DNA of 64,000 nucleotides from Bryobacterales bacterium (GTDB lineage: Bacteria > Acidobacteriota > Terriglobia > Bryobacterales > UBA6623), in assembly GCA_028819215.1 (NCBI GenBank), contig JAPPMG010000049.1:62001-126000 (forward strand), given 5' to 3'. This document shows, in pieces, positions 53,482-62,258 of this stretch (position 1 is the stretch's first letter; the number at the start of each line of letters is the position of its first letter). Both the position numbers and the translations under genes were made by a program. The notes beneath the pieces were generated by a model. That model ran no database searches. It saw only the letters and a list, made by a program, of their open reading frames with translations, and was not told the DNA's origin.

Positions 53482-54426
53482 ATGAAACACTTGGTCTTCA
53501 TCCTGCTTCTGTGCACGGCAAACCCGGTTTGGGCCGGTGACGAAGAGTTCAACGGACGATGGGTGATCGAGCCGCTGGGCGAGAACAACGGGCGCGTCAT
53601 GTGGCTGGAGATCAGCGGCGCAGGCGCGGGACCGGTCACCGGATTCATGGTTGGCGGAGGCCCGGGCGGACAGCTCGACCCGATCCACGACGCCAAGATC
53701 GAAAGGGGGCAGCTTGCGTTTCACCTCGAGCGCGTCTTCCGCCGAGACGCCAGCCGCACGATCAGGACTCCGGTCGTTGCGGCCCTGCGGGGCGACGTCC
53801 TGCACGGTGCTGCCACGCGGGAGCGGGGCACCATCCTCTGGCTGGGCAGGCGGGCTCCGGTTGTGCCGGATCGCGACGATGGCTCTTGGAAGCAGTCCGC
53901 GCCAGTCGCGCTCTTGAATGGAACGGATCTGAGCGGTTGGCACACCCTGCGGCCCGGACGCGAAGAAGGCTGGTACGTCGAGGACGGCATCCTCAAGAAC
54001 CACGAGCGCGCTGACGTGCTGGTTTCCGACCAAGCCTTCTGGAACTTCCGCCTGCAAGTCGAATTCCTCGTACATCCCAACATGAACGGGGGCATCGGCC
54101 TGCGCGGCCGTTACGAGATCCAGATCCTCGACGACCACGGCACTCCACCCAGCGACCACGGCAATGCGGCGCTCTACGGCCGCATCGCGCCCGCGGTAAA
54201 CGCCAGCCGGCCGGCTCGCGAGTGGCAGTCTCTGGACCTGCGTCTGGTCGGCCGCGAACTCACCGTGGAGCTCAATGGAATCAAGACCATTGATCGCAAG
54301 ATCATCGATGGCTTCACAGCGATGGCCACCGATTGGCGCGAAGACATGCCGGGCCCGATCACCCTGCAGGGAGACCACGGCGCGGTAGAGTTCCGAAAGA
54401 TCGTGGTCACTCCGCTAGCGCAGTGA
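53482..54426 (+). CDS. Secreted DUF1080 (3-keto-disaccharide hydrolase-type) protein
   Basis: 314 aa from ATG 53482 (signal KHLVFILLLCTANPVWA); the frame is open upstream into the promoter, but that is not credible protein. Residues about 20-125 form a small beta domain (FNGRWVIEPLGENNGRVMWL). Then DUF1080, a concanavalin-like jelly roll, starts at APVALLNGTDLSGWHTL and continues EGWYVEDGILKNHERADVLV, NGGIGLRGRYEIQILDDHG, DLRLVGRELTVELNGI and the closing ITLQGDHGAVEFRKI. The family is linked to glycan degradation, with 3-keto-glycoside hydrolase activity known for some members. It overlaps the next gene by 4 nt (GTGA). Confidence 0.88.
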   Translation: MKHLVFILLLCTANPVWAGDEEFNGRWVIEPLGENNGRVMWLEISGAGAGPVTGFMVGGGPGGQLDPIHDAKIERGQLAFHLERVFRRDASRTIRTPVVAALRGDVLHGAATRERGTILWLGRRAPVVPDRDDGSWKQSAPVALLNGTDLSGWHTLRPGREEGWYVEDGILKNHERADVLVSDQAFWNFRLQVEFLVHPNMNGGIGLRGRYEIQILDDHGTPPSDHGNAALYGRIAPAVNASRPAREWQSLDLRLVGRELTVELNGIKTIDRKIIDGFTAMATDWREDMPGPITLQGDHGAVEFRKIVVTPLAQ

Positions 54427-55916
54427 CGAGGTCTCGCGCCGCGACCCTGGCGGCCGTAGCCGCGCTGGCGATAGCGCTCTATCTGCTGCCCATTGGCAAC
54501 CGCGGGCTGATCGGCCCCGACGAGCCGCGCTACGCCTCGATCTCCCGCGCAATGGCCGAATCTGGCGACTGGGTGACGCCTCGGCTGTGGGGCGAAGCAT
54601 GGTTCGAAAAGCCGGCCATGCTGTTTTGGATGGGAGGCCTCGGACATGCCGCCGGCCTGGAATCGTACACGAGGGTGCCGGTGGCGCTGCTCAGCCTCGG
54701 ATTCCTAGCGTTCTTCTTCTGGCGGGTACTGGCGCACTTTGACGGCGAGACGGCCGTCACCGCGACTTGCCTGCTTGCCACCTCGGCCGGCTGGATCGCG
54801 TACTCCGATGCGGGGGTCTTCGACGCGCCCCTCACCGCCTTCACATCAGGTGCATTGCTGTGCCTGCTGCCTTGGGCTTCGTCACACGGCCGGAGCAGGC
54901 CTGCCGAGATGGCCGCATTCGGCGCCCTGCTCGGATTCGGGGTGCTGAGCAAGGGGCTTGTGGCGTTGGTGGTCGCGGCGGCCGCCGCGATGCCGGTGCT
55001 AGTCCAGCGGCCTCGGGCCCTGCTGGACTTGCTGCGTCCTGCGCCCCTGGGCGCGTTTTGCCTCGCCTGCGTGCCGTGGTACGCCGCCTGCTATTGGGCG
55101 AACGGGCAGGAGTTCATCGACGAGTTCATCGTCCGACACCACTTCGAGAGATTCGTCAGCTCGTCCCTGCAACACGTTCAGCCGTGGTGGTTCTACCTGC
55201 CGGTGCTGGCCGTCTTCCTCCTGCCGTGGACGCCGCTGGCGCTTTCCCTGCGCTGGAAGACGGTGGCCGCCGGACCGAGCCGCCGCTTTGTGGCCTGCTG
55301 GGCACTGGGCCCGCTGCTGCTCTTCTCGGTCGCGGTGAACAAGCTGCCCGGCTACATTCTGCCCGCCCTGCCGCCACTGGCCATCCTGCTCGCAATCCAG
55401 TGGAAGGCCAGAGCCAGCAGGCCGCTGCTGGTTGCGGCGGGGTCGACGTTGCTGTTGGTTCCACTGGCAGGCACCCTGCTGCCGGCGGCACTGGCCGACG
55501 GGATCCGCAGTGCTTGGGCCGGGCTTGACGCCGCCGCCATTCTGGCAGGGGCTGCAGCGGGCATCGCAGCGTTCGCGCTGGCATCGATCATGGCGCTGAA
55601 GGCCTCCCGCGAGCGGTCGATCCCGGCCGTGTGCGTGATCGCGGCACTTGCGCTCGCAGCGCTGAAGTTTCAAGCCTTCCCGGCGATCAGCCTGCAGGCT
55701 GGCACGCAAGAGTTCGTGGCCAGGGAGCGGACGCGTCTCGCCGACGCTTGCATCGGCGACATACGGCGCCACGCGGCCTATGGCATCCGGCACTACAGCG
55801 GGCACTTAGTTCCGGATTGCGAGCAAGTTCCGGCTGCATTCCGGATCGAAGGCGACCCCCCTGTGCTTGTGCCGAGTGCAGCGGAGGATGCCCCGCCCAG
55901 TCCTCCTAGCGAGTGA
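54423..55916 (+). CDS. GT39/ArnT-like membrane glycosyltransferase
   Basis: 497 aa from GTG 54423, overlapping the DUF1080 stop by 4 nt. Polytopic. IGNRGLIGPDEPRYASISRAMAESGDWVTP holds the essential Asp-Glu of ArnT/PMT-type enzymes (GPDEPRY), followed by WFEKPAMLFWMGG. Many TM helices follow; the C-terminus is a short soluble domain (EFVARERTRLADACIGD). It would transfer a sugar from a polyprenyl-phosphate donor to lipid A, proteins or glycans in the periplasm. Coupling to DUF1080 is inferred from the overlap. Confidence 0.88.
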   Translation: MTRSRAATLAAVAALAIALYLLPIGNRGLIGPDEPRYASISRAMAESGDWVTPRLWGEAWFEKPAMLFWMGGLGHAAGLESYTRVPVALLSLGFLAFFFWRVLAHFDGETAVTATCLLATSAGWIAYSDAGVFDAPLTAFTSGALLCLLPWASSHGRSRPAEMAAFGALLGFGVLSKGLVALVVAAAAAMPVLVQRPRALLDLLRPAPLGAFCLACVPWYAACYWANGQEFIDEFIVRHHFERFVSSSLQHVQPWWFYLPVLAVFLLPWTPLALSLRWKTVAAGPSRRFVACWALGPLLLFSVAVNKLPGYILPALPPLAILLAIQWKARASRPLLVAAGSTLLLVPLAGTLLPAALADGIRSAWAGLDAAAILAGAAAGIAAFALASIMALKASRERSIPAVCVIAALALAALKFQAFPAISLQAGTQEFVARERTRLADACIGDIRRHAAYGIRHYSGHLVPDCEQVPAAFRIEGDPPVLVPSAAEDAPPSPPSE

Positions 55917-56156
55917 ACAGCCCAGCGCCGCGCGTCGCAAGCGGTCCCGGCAGAGCGTCGCGCGTAAGGAAGGGGGACCAAAGCGTGCCAAGGGAAGCCC
56001 TAGCTATAATCCCCAGAGAATTCGTCGCTAAGTCCGCCGACACGCATGACCAGTTGCCGCAAGCGCTTCCTCCGACCGCGATCTTCTCGGGTCGGCGAGA
56101 CCGCAATCTCCGCTCGTCGCTCACGTTCCTGTCAGGGGGTCCCGAAGGGTAGCGCC

Positions 56157-57002
56157 ATGCTGAGCCGCGCGCTCGTCGTTCTCCTAGCGGCGTGTGGGCC
56201 GGCTGTCGCCGAAGATAGCCGCCCGCACGTCGCTCTCGTCGTCGGCACGCTGCACTACTCGCCCGAGCTGAGCGTCCCGCTGTTAGCTCCCGAACTGGAG
56301 CGATTCGGCTTTCGCGCCACGGTAGTCCTAGGCGAGGGAGATCCGGAGGAGAAGACCGAGAACGTCTTGCCTGGGATCGAGGTGTTGGACGAGGCCGACG
56401 TGGCGGTCTTTTTCGCGCGCTTCCTCAAGCTGCCGGATGACGAATGGGCGCCGATCAAAAACTATCTCAAATCCGGCAAGCCGGTGATCGGCCTGCGCAC
56501 CGCCAATCACTCATTCCGCTACGACAAGTCGCATCCCCGCTTCGCTTGGAACGACGGTTTCGGTCGCCGCGCCCTGGGCACGCCTTACGTCGCGCACCAA
56601 AGGGGAACGACGCCGGTAAGTGTCGTAGCGAGGAACCGAACTCATCCTGTCCTGAGCCACCTGCCGAAACTCCGATGGACTTCGCCAGGATCGCTTTACA
56701 TCACCCGTCTGGAGGGCGGAGTCATTCCGCTGCTCACCGGGACCGGCGAAGGCAGGGCCCGACTCTTGGAACGAGACTTCGGTCCGGTCCAGATCAGCGA
56801 GCACGAGGCTGACATTGTGGCTTGGATCTGGAGAAACGAGTGGGGCGGCGAGGTCTTCGCAACCACCCTCGGGCACCTCGGTGATTTTGCGGAAGAGTCC
56901 TTTGTGCGGATGTTGATCAACGCCGTCCACTGGGCCGCGGGCAGAGCGCCGCCTGGACCGGACGTAGAGATTTCGACCTGGGAGGTCCGACCGCCCGACT
57001 GA
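56157..57002 (+). CDS. ThuA-like (trehalose utilisation) domain protein, secreted
   Basis: 281 aa from ATG 56157, with GAAGGG 7 nt upstream; the signal is MLSRALVVLLAACGPAVA. VALVVGTLHYSPELSVPLLAPELERFGF and EVLDEADVAVFFARFLKLPDDEW, then SGKPVIGLRTANHSF are the class I glutamine-amidotransferase-like strands of ThuA. The nucleophile elbow has Arg-Thr where GATases have Cys, as in ThuA. Presumed to modify sugars; the exact role is unknown. It lies 240 nt after the glycosyltransferase. Confidence 0.85.
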   Translation: MLSRALVVLLAACGPAVAEDSRPHVALVVGTLHYSPELSVPLLAPELERFGFRATVVLGEGDPEEKTENVLPGIEVLDEADVAVFFARFLKLPDDEWAPIKNYLKSGKPVIGLRTANHSFRYDKSHPRFAWNDGFGRRALGTPYVAHQRGTTPVSVVARNRTHPVLSHLPKLRWTSPGSLYITRLEGGVIPLLTGTGEGRARLLERDFGPVQISEHEADIVAWIWRNEWGGEVFATTLGHLGDFAEESFVRMLINAVHWAAGRAPPGPDVEISTWEVRPPD

Positions 57003-57583
57003 CGCAGGATCGCGATCGTCCGCCACGCCATCCCACGATGACTCCCTTCGCTGTTGCTTTTCCGGTCGCGGGGGCGGGTTGCGGGGAGGACCGCCCGAGC
57101 CGGATTCCTTGCTTCGGCGAGCGTGCAGCCTGTAACTATGGAGCATTCCGCTCCGCTTCCGTTGCCAACCGATCCCGGTCGTGCAGCGAAAGCGTCCGAG
57201 GGAACAGGGCACAGGACCAAGACAAGCCAGTCCGATGACTGGATTGTGCGTCAAGACCTGGCCATTTTCCTGGTCTTTGGCCGGGTTGCCAGCTTGGAGC
57301 GTTTCGTCAAGAGCATCGTCACGCCGCTCCCCAGACGCCATGCTCCCGCCCTACGCCTCCCTGTGCTGTAATTGGAATTGAAGCCGGTCAGGAGATCATG
57401 TCGCAGTTGCGGCAGCCCGCAACCTCCCGAATCGAAGCCGCTCCTATTGACCGGCTTTCTGCCCGGCGCGCGGACGCGATAGAAGCTATTTCCGTGTCCT
57501 TTCAACCTTGTTGTCCAGTGCCTGACTGCCCCGAAGGGTCTTGATCCAGATCCGTCGAGCCCAGAAGCCCGCCACCTCCGACC
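57003..57583. other. 580 nt between the ThuA and PQQ-propeller genes
   Basis: No gene is supported. An inverted repeat of 10 bp, AAGCCGGTCA (57381-57390) and TGACCGGCTT (57448-57457), 57 nt apart, is the only structure found. No promoter was identified for the gene at 57584. Confidence 0.4.
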
Positions 57584-59920
57584 ATGAAATCGCTTCCCCT
57601 GCCTGCACTGTTGTTGCTCGCCTCGCAAGCGGCCGCCCAGCACCCGCCCCAGGATTCGGCTCGACTGATCTCCGAAGGCAGGACGCACTTTCAGCTGCGG
57701 TGTGGCGGATGCCACGGAGGCGATGGCCGTGGGGGTGAGCGTGGCCCCGACGTGATCACGACCCTATCGGCCCGGAGCCGGAGCGCCGACGAGGTGCGCC
57801 AGTTGATCCGCGAGGGATTGCCTGACCGTGGAATGCCCGGGTTTTCGCTGTCAGACTCCGAAATGACCGCGCTGGTCACGTTTTACAGGGCCGAGACCGC
57901 GCCTGCCAGCGAGACGCCCCCACAGGGAGACCCGGCAGTTGGCGAGGAACTTTTCTTCGGTAAGGCCAATTGCGCTGCCTGCCATGTCCGTGGCAGAGGC
58001 GGACTGGTTGGGCCAGACCTCTCCTCGGTCGGGGCGAGCCGCACGCTTGCCGAACTCAAGAGCGACCTAATGGATCCCGGTTCGGACATCGCCGAGGGTT
58101 ATCGCAGAATCGAAGCCAGTCTGGCCGGTGGCGAGCGGATCCTGGGTTTCGTGCGCAATCAGAGCGCGCACGACATTCAACTGCAGTCTCTGGAAGGGCG
58201 CTGGCACTTGCTCTCCCGGGATGAGGCCAACGATATCGTTCGCATACCCGAATCTCCAATGCCGCGCTACGACGGCGACCGACCGGACGACTTGGTCGCG
58301 TACCTGAGCCGCCTGGATGGCCAGCCCGACAATCCTCTGCGGGCACGATATGTCAAGGCACAGGGCCAGCTCCCAGGCACCGTTCCGTTCGCGCGCATCG
58401 AGAATCCCAGCGAAGGAGACTGGCCTACCTACAACGGCCGGTTGCATGGCAACCGGCACAGCTCGCTGGACAGTGTCAATACCACCAATGTCGCGAAGCT
58501 GGCCCCCGAGTGGATTCTTCCCGTGCGCGCCCCCCGCAGCCTCGAAACGACGCCCATCGTCGTCGATGGCCTCATGTATGTCACGGCCCCGAACGAGGTC
58601 CGCGCCGTCGACGCTCGGGCAGGCCGCGAGATCTGGAGGTACAGTCGCCCCCGCACGGCCGGTGTCATGGGCGATGCCGGCGCAGGCACGAATCGAGGGG
58701 CGGCGATTCTCGGCGATCGGGTGTTCATCGTCACGGACAACGCCAACCTCATTGCGGTGGACCGCCTCACCGGCCGGTTGCTGTGGGAGGCCGACATGGC
58801 CGACCATCGCGATCATTACGGCGGAACGCTCGCGCCACTCGTCGTCAACGACTTGGTCATCGCCGGAGTCGGCGGCGGAGACGAAGGCATACGCGGCTTC
58901 CTGGCGGCCTACAGGGCGGATTCGGGAGCGGAGGCGTGGCGCTTTTGGACGGTCCCGCTGCCGGGCGAACCGCGATCCGAGACTTGGGTGGGGAGTGTCC
59001 TGCCCCATGGCTGCGCGGGTACGTGGCTCACCGGGACGTACGACCCGGAGCTGGATCTCCTCTACTGGCCGACCGGCAACCCCTGCCCGGACATGAACGG
59101 GGACGAGCGCCAGGGTGACAACCTCTACAGTGACTCGATTCTCGCGATCGACCCCCGGACCGGCACGCTGCGCTGGCACTACCAGTACACGCCGCACGAT
59201 CTGTACGACTGGGACGCCAACCAGACTCCCATGCTCGTCGATGCGGAGTTCCGGGGCCGTCCGAGGAAGCTTCTGGTCCACGCCAACCGCAACGGGTTCT
59301 TCTACGTGCTTGACCGCACCAACGGAGAGCTTCTGATGGCCAAGCCCTTCGTCGAGAAGATGACCTGGGCCACCGGTATCGGACCGGACGGACGCCCGCA
59401 AAAGCTCCCGGGCAAGAAGCCGACCTACGCGGGAAACGAGGTCTGCCCCTCGCTCGCGGGCGCAACGAACTGGATGTCGCCCTCCTACAGCCCTGAGACC
59501 GGCCTCGTCTACGTCCAGACCATCGAGCAATGCAATATCTTCACGAAGCGCGACGAGACCTGGCAGCGTGGCCAAGGCTATTTCGGCGGCGCCGCACGGG
59601 CCGTGCCGGGCGAGCGGATCGTGAGTTCGCTCCGGGCGATCCAATTGGAATCCGGACAGATAGCTTGGGACCGGCCCCACGGATCACCCGAGCGCACCTG
59701 GGCCGGAGCGCTGTCGACCGACGGGGGCCTCGTGTTCTATGGGGACGGGGACGGAACCTTTTCTGCCGCCGATTCCGCGACAGGGGAACCGCTTTGGCAC
59801 TTCCACACAAACGACCTGTGGAAAGCCTCCCCCATGACGTACCAGGCCGGAGGGAGGCAGTTCGTGGCAATCGCCGCCGGATTCAACATCATCGCCTTCA
59901 CCTTGCCAGAAGGCGAGTGA
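57584..59920 (+). CDS. Secreted PQQ-type beta-propeller protein with two N-terminal c-type heme domains
   Basis: 778 aa. Signal about 1-19 (KSLPLPALLLLASQAAA). Two cytochrome c domains: CGGCH (40-44) and CAACH (130-134), each followed by a Met-containing segment (RGMPGFSLS; SPMPRYDGD). Residues about 265-775 are a quinoprotein propeller: DWPTYNGRLHGNRHSSLD, WILPVRAPRSLETTPIVVDG, VNRG-like TNRGAAILGDRVFIVTD, YWPTGNPCPDMNGDERQGDN, HDLYDWDANQTPMLVD and the closing WKASPMTYQAGGRQFVAIAAG. The vicinal Cys-Cys of methanol dehydrogenases is not seen. It is probably a quinohemoprotein alcohol or sugar dehydrogenase passing electrons to the two hemes; heme at the N- not C-terminus is unusual. Confidence 0.9.
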   Translation: MKSLPLPALLLLASQAAAQHPPQDSARLISEGRTHFQLRCGGCHGGDGRGGERGPDVITTLSARSRSADEVRQLIREGLPDRGMPGFSLSDSEMTALVTFYRAETAPASETPPQGDPAVGEELFFGKANCAACHVRGRGGLVGPDLSSVGASRTLAELKSDLMDPGSDIAEGYRRIEASLAGGERILGFVRNQSAHDIQLQSLEGRWHLLSRDEANDIVRIPESPMPRYDGDRPDDLVAYLSRLDGQPDNPLRARYVKAQGQLPGTVPFARIENPSEGDWPTYNGRLHGNRHSSLDSVNTTNVAKLAPEWILPVRAPRSLETTPIVVDGLMYVTAPNEVRAVDARAGREIWRYSRPRTAGVMGDAGAGTNRGAAILGDRVFIVTDNANLIAVDRLTGRLLWEADMADHRDHYGGTLAPLVVNDLVIAGVGGGDEGIRGFLAAYRADSGAEAWRFWTVPLPGEPRSETWVGSVLPHGCAGTWLTGTYDPELDLLYWPTGNPCPDMNGDERQGDNLYSDSILAIDPRTGTLRWHYQYTPHDLYDWDANQTPMLVDAEFRGRPRKLLVHANRNGFFYVLDRTNGELLMAKPFVEKMTWATGIGPDGRPQKLPGKKPTYAGNEVCPSLAGATNWMSPSYSPETGLVYVQTIEQCNIFTKRDETWQRGQGYFGGAARAVPGERIVSSLRAIQLESGQIAWDRPHGSPERTWAGALSTDGGLVFYGDGDGTFSAADSATGEPLWHFHTNDLWKASPMTYQAGGRQFVAIAAGFNIIAFTLPEGE

Positions 59921-59960
59921 GCCAGCGCCCTGCTGGCGGGGGGCCACGGCCGGCGCTGGC
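59921..59960 (+). terminator. GC-rich hairpin just after the PQQ-propeller gene
   Basis: GCCAGCGCC (59921-59929) directly follows the stop codon and pairs exactly with GGCGCTGGC (59952-59960). There is no T-tract, so termination is inferred only. 59961-60143 shows nothing else. Confidence 0.4.
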
Positions 59961-60143
59961 GCGGCAGTACGCTGGGGACGCTTCGCGAGGACCGGCATCG
60001 CGGCCCGTTCGCGGAACCTCCGAGGGGGACTTCGCAGCAGCGACCCTCGGGGCATCCCCTACCCCTGCATGTTGTGCCCATAAGGCCCCCAACACTCGCA
60101 TCAGCGATTCCGGCACTCACGCATGTGAGTCCCAAAGAAAAGC

Positions 60144-61043
60144 CTACATGCCAGGGGGGTTGGCGTCCGGAACCGAAGGCAGGTAGAGGGGCCGGGCGGT
60201 CTTGGCCGCCGGGCGGTTGAGGATCTCGTTTGCAGCGTTCAGCAGATTCTTGCGAGTGACCTGACCGACCAGTCGATCGTCGCGCAGCACGGGCAATCGA
60301 CGCTGGGTGCTTTCGCGGAAGATGGCCGCGACGCTGAACATGTTGAGGGACTCGTCAATCGTGCGCGCGTCCGAGTCCATGAACGCCGACACGGTCCATT
60401 CCGGACCGGATGCCTCCTTGCGCTTGTTTAGCGAGCGGACCAAGCCGTGCGAGGCCAGCAGCACGTTGTGGCGGCTGATCTGGCCGACCACGCGGCCATC
60501 GCGAACGACGACCAAGCGCCGATACGCGGTCTTGAGGAACATTTCCACGACTTCGAAGAAATCGAGGTCTTCGCTGATCACAAGTCCCGGGTCCTGCGCC
60601 ATGTAGCGGCTGATCTGCGCTCCCGGCAGGTTGTCGTAGAGCGCATCAATCAGAACCCTCATGCTGAGGGATTCGGAGAACACCCCCAAGTAGCGCCCCT
60701 GCCCGTCAACGACGGGCGCTCCCGAAATGCGATGCGAGAGGAGGAAGTTCACGGCGTCGAACGCATCCATTTCCGGCTGGAGCATCCACAATTGCTCGGT
60801 CATCAGCTCGCCGCTGCTGAGCGGCCGGCCATCGAGATCGCTCGACCTGAGGCGGTCCGAGAGGCTCGAGAGCACCTTGAGGCAACAACGCTCAGTGAAG
60901 ATCCCCAAGTAGGATCGATCGGGGCCAACTACCGGAGCGCCCTTGACGTTTACATGGATCAACTTGTGGACACTGTGCAGGGCCGGCGCTTCCGGGTCCA
61001 GAGTGACCAGCTTCGTGACCATGAAGTCCCGTGCGGTCTTCAT
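60144..61043 (-). CDS. Protein of four CBS domains
   Basis: 299 aa, soluble. Four CBS motifs in two Bateman modules. These are residues about 1-60 (MVTKLVTLDPEAPALHSV, PVVGPDRSYLGIF), about 75-135 (MTEQLWMLQPEMDAFDAVNF, APVVDGQGRYLGVFSE), about 145-205 (MAQDPGLVISEDLDFFEVVE, RLVVVRDGRVVGQIS) and about 225-285 (AFMDSDARTIDESLNMFSVA, RLPVLRDDRLVGQVTRKN). CBS pairs bind adenosyl ligands and regulate partners; no effector domain is fused. It is 159 nt downstream of korB, with its own promoter. Confidence 0.85.
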   Translation of the reverse strand: MKTARDFMVTKLVTLDPEAPALHSVHKLIHVNVKGAPVVGPDRSYLGIFTERCCLKVLSSLSDRLRSSDLDGRPLSSGELMTEQLWMLQPEMDAFDAVNFLLSHRISGAPVVDGQGRYLGVFSESLSMRVLIDALYDNLPGAQISRYMAQDPGLVISEDLDFFEVVEMFLKTAYRRLVVVRDGRVVGQISRHNVLLASHGLVRSLNKRKEASGPEWTVSAFMDSDARTIDESLNMFSVAAIFRESTQRRLPVLRDDRLVGQVTRKNLLNAANEILNRPAAKTARPLYLPSVPDANPPGM

Positions 61044-61127
61044 TGTTCTAACCTTGACCGCTCGGGACGATTCCCCGCGTGTACGTTTACAGACAGCCGA
61101 AAACCATCCATCGGCTAAGGCGCTTCA

Positions 61128-61156
61128 AGTATGCAGCGGCAGCGTTCCGAAGTCAA
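61128..61156 (-). promoter_or_regulatory. Sigma70-type promoter for the CBS protein gene
   Basis: Minus strand TTGACT (61151-61156), 17-nt spacer, CATACT (61128-61133, 4 of 6). The start codon at 61043 is about 80 nt downstream. It lies in the 159-nt gap after korB. Confidence 0.5.
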
Positions 61157-61202
61157 CTACAGTCGCGCCGGGTAGGCCTTCCCGGGAATTCGGCGCGGAG
61201 GG

Positions 61203-62258
61203 CTACGCAAGCTCTTCCATTACCGTGTCGAGCGCGCTCTTCGGAGGCCGCAAGCGGTCCTGGCCGAGCTGGGCCAGCGGCACGTCGTCAAGGTTCAGCA
61301 TCTCGGTGAAGCTTGGCTGGTCCGTGCTGACGTACAGGACGCCGGTGAGGATCTGCCCCTCTTCCGTTGCCAGCTCGATGCGATCGAGAGCTTTCAGGCG
61401 ACTCGTCGGATCGTAGTCTTCCTCGAGCTTCTCCAAGCGCAGCATGGAGCCGTCGTGCATTTCGACCTCGTACACAGTGCCCGGGGCGAAGTCTTCCTGC
61501 AAGTGGATCTCCTCGAAGTGAGGCACGAAGCCGATCGATTGCAGCGGCACCTTGTTCTCGCGCACGTACTTGTAGCTCTTGGTGGAGCCGACATGGTCGT
61601 TAAACGTCACGCACGGAGACACGACGTCCAGCACGGCTGTGCCGCGATGGGCCAGCGCCGCCTTGAGGATGGATTGCAGATGCTTCTTGTCCCCGGAGAA
61701 CGAACGCGCCACGAACGTCGCGCCCAGCTGTACCGCCAGTCCGCAGGTGTCGATCGGCGGCAACTCGTTGGCGATCCCGGACTTTGCCGTCGAACCCAGG
61801 TTGGCAGTCGCGGAGAACTGCCCCTTGGTCAATCCGTAGCAGCCGTTGTCCTCGATGACATAGACGATCGGCACGTTCCGGCGCATCATGTGCACGAACT
61901 GCCCCAGACCGATCGAAGCGGTGTCGCCATCTCCGGAAACCCCCAGAGCCAGAAGTTGCTTGTTGGCTAGCATGGCGCCAGTGGCCACTGCGGGCATCCT
62001 GCCATGCACGCTGTTGAACCCGTGCGACATGCTCAGGAAGTAGGCGGGCGATTTCGACGAGCAGCCGATGCCCGACAGCTTGATGACCTGCGTCGGGTCG
62101 ATCCCCATCTCGAAGAAGCACTCGACGATGCGCTCCGAGATCGAGTTGTGCCCGCAGCCCGCGCAGAGCGTGGTCTTCAGGCCGCGATAGGGCTCAAGCC
62201 CAAGGCCGATGCGGTTCGAAACCGGTGCTTTCGCCCGGGTAGCGGTGGCGGTGCTCAC
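61203..62258 (-). CDS. korB: 2-oxoacid:ferredoxin oxidoreductase, beta subunit
   Basis: 351 aa. TTLCAGCGHNSISERIVECF gives a TPP-family Cys pair (CAGC, 32-35), and IKLSGIGCSSKSPAY another Cys. TPP/Mg2+ binding motif LGVSGDGDTASIG, with DNGCYGLTKGQFSAT. It decarboxylates 2-oxoglutarate (or another 2-oxoacid) together with the alpha subunit, reducing ferredoxin. It overlaps korA's stop by 4 nt. Substrate preference (2-oxoglutarate) is assumed from the KorAB-type fused alpha-gamma organisation. Confidence 0.9.
   Translation of the reverse strand: MSTATATRAKAPVSNRIGLGLEPYRGLKTTLCAGCGHNSISERIVECFFEMGIDPTQVIKLSGIGCSSKSPAYFLSMSHGFNSVHGRMPAVATGAMLANKQLLALGVSGDGDTASIGLGQFVHMMRRNVPIVYVIEDNGCYGLTKGQFSATANLGSTAKSGIANELPPIDTCGLAVQLGATFVARSFSGDKKHLQSILKAALAHRGTAVLDVVSPCVTFNDHVGSTKSYKYVRENKVPLQSIGFVPHFEEIHLQEDFAPGTVYEVEMHDGSMLRLEKLEEDYDPTSRLKALDRIELATEEGQILTGVLYVSTDQPSFTEMLNLDDVPLAQLGQDRLRPPKSALDTVMEELA

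Noticed and set aside
58067..59680. 537-codon minus-strand open frame inside the PQQ-propeller gene
   Set aside because: Shadow of a gene with clear domains; no motif and no ribosome binding site.
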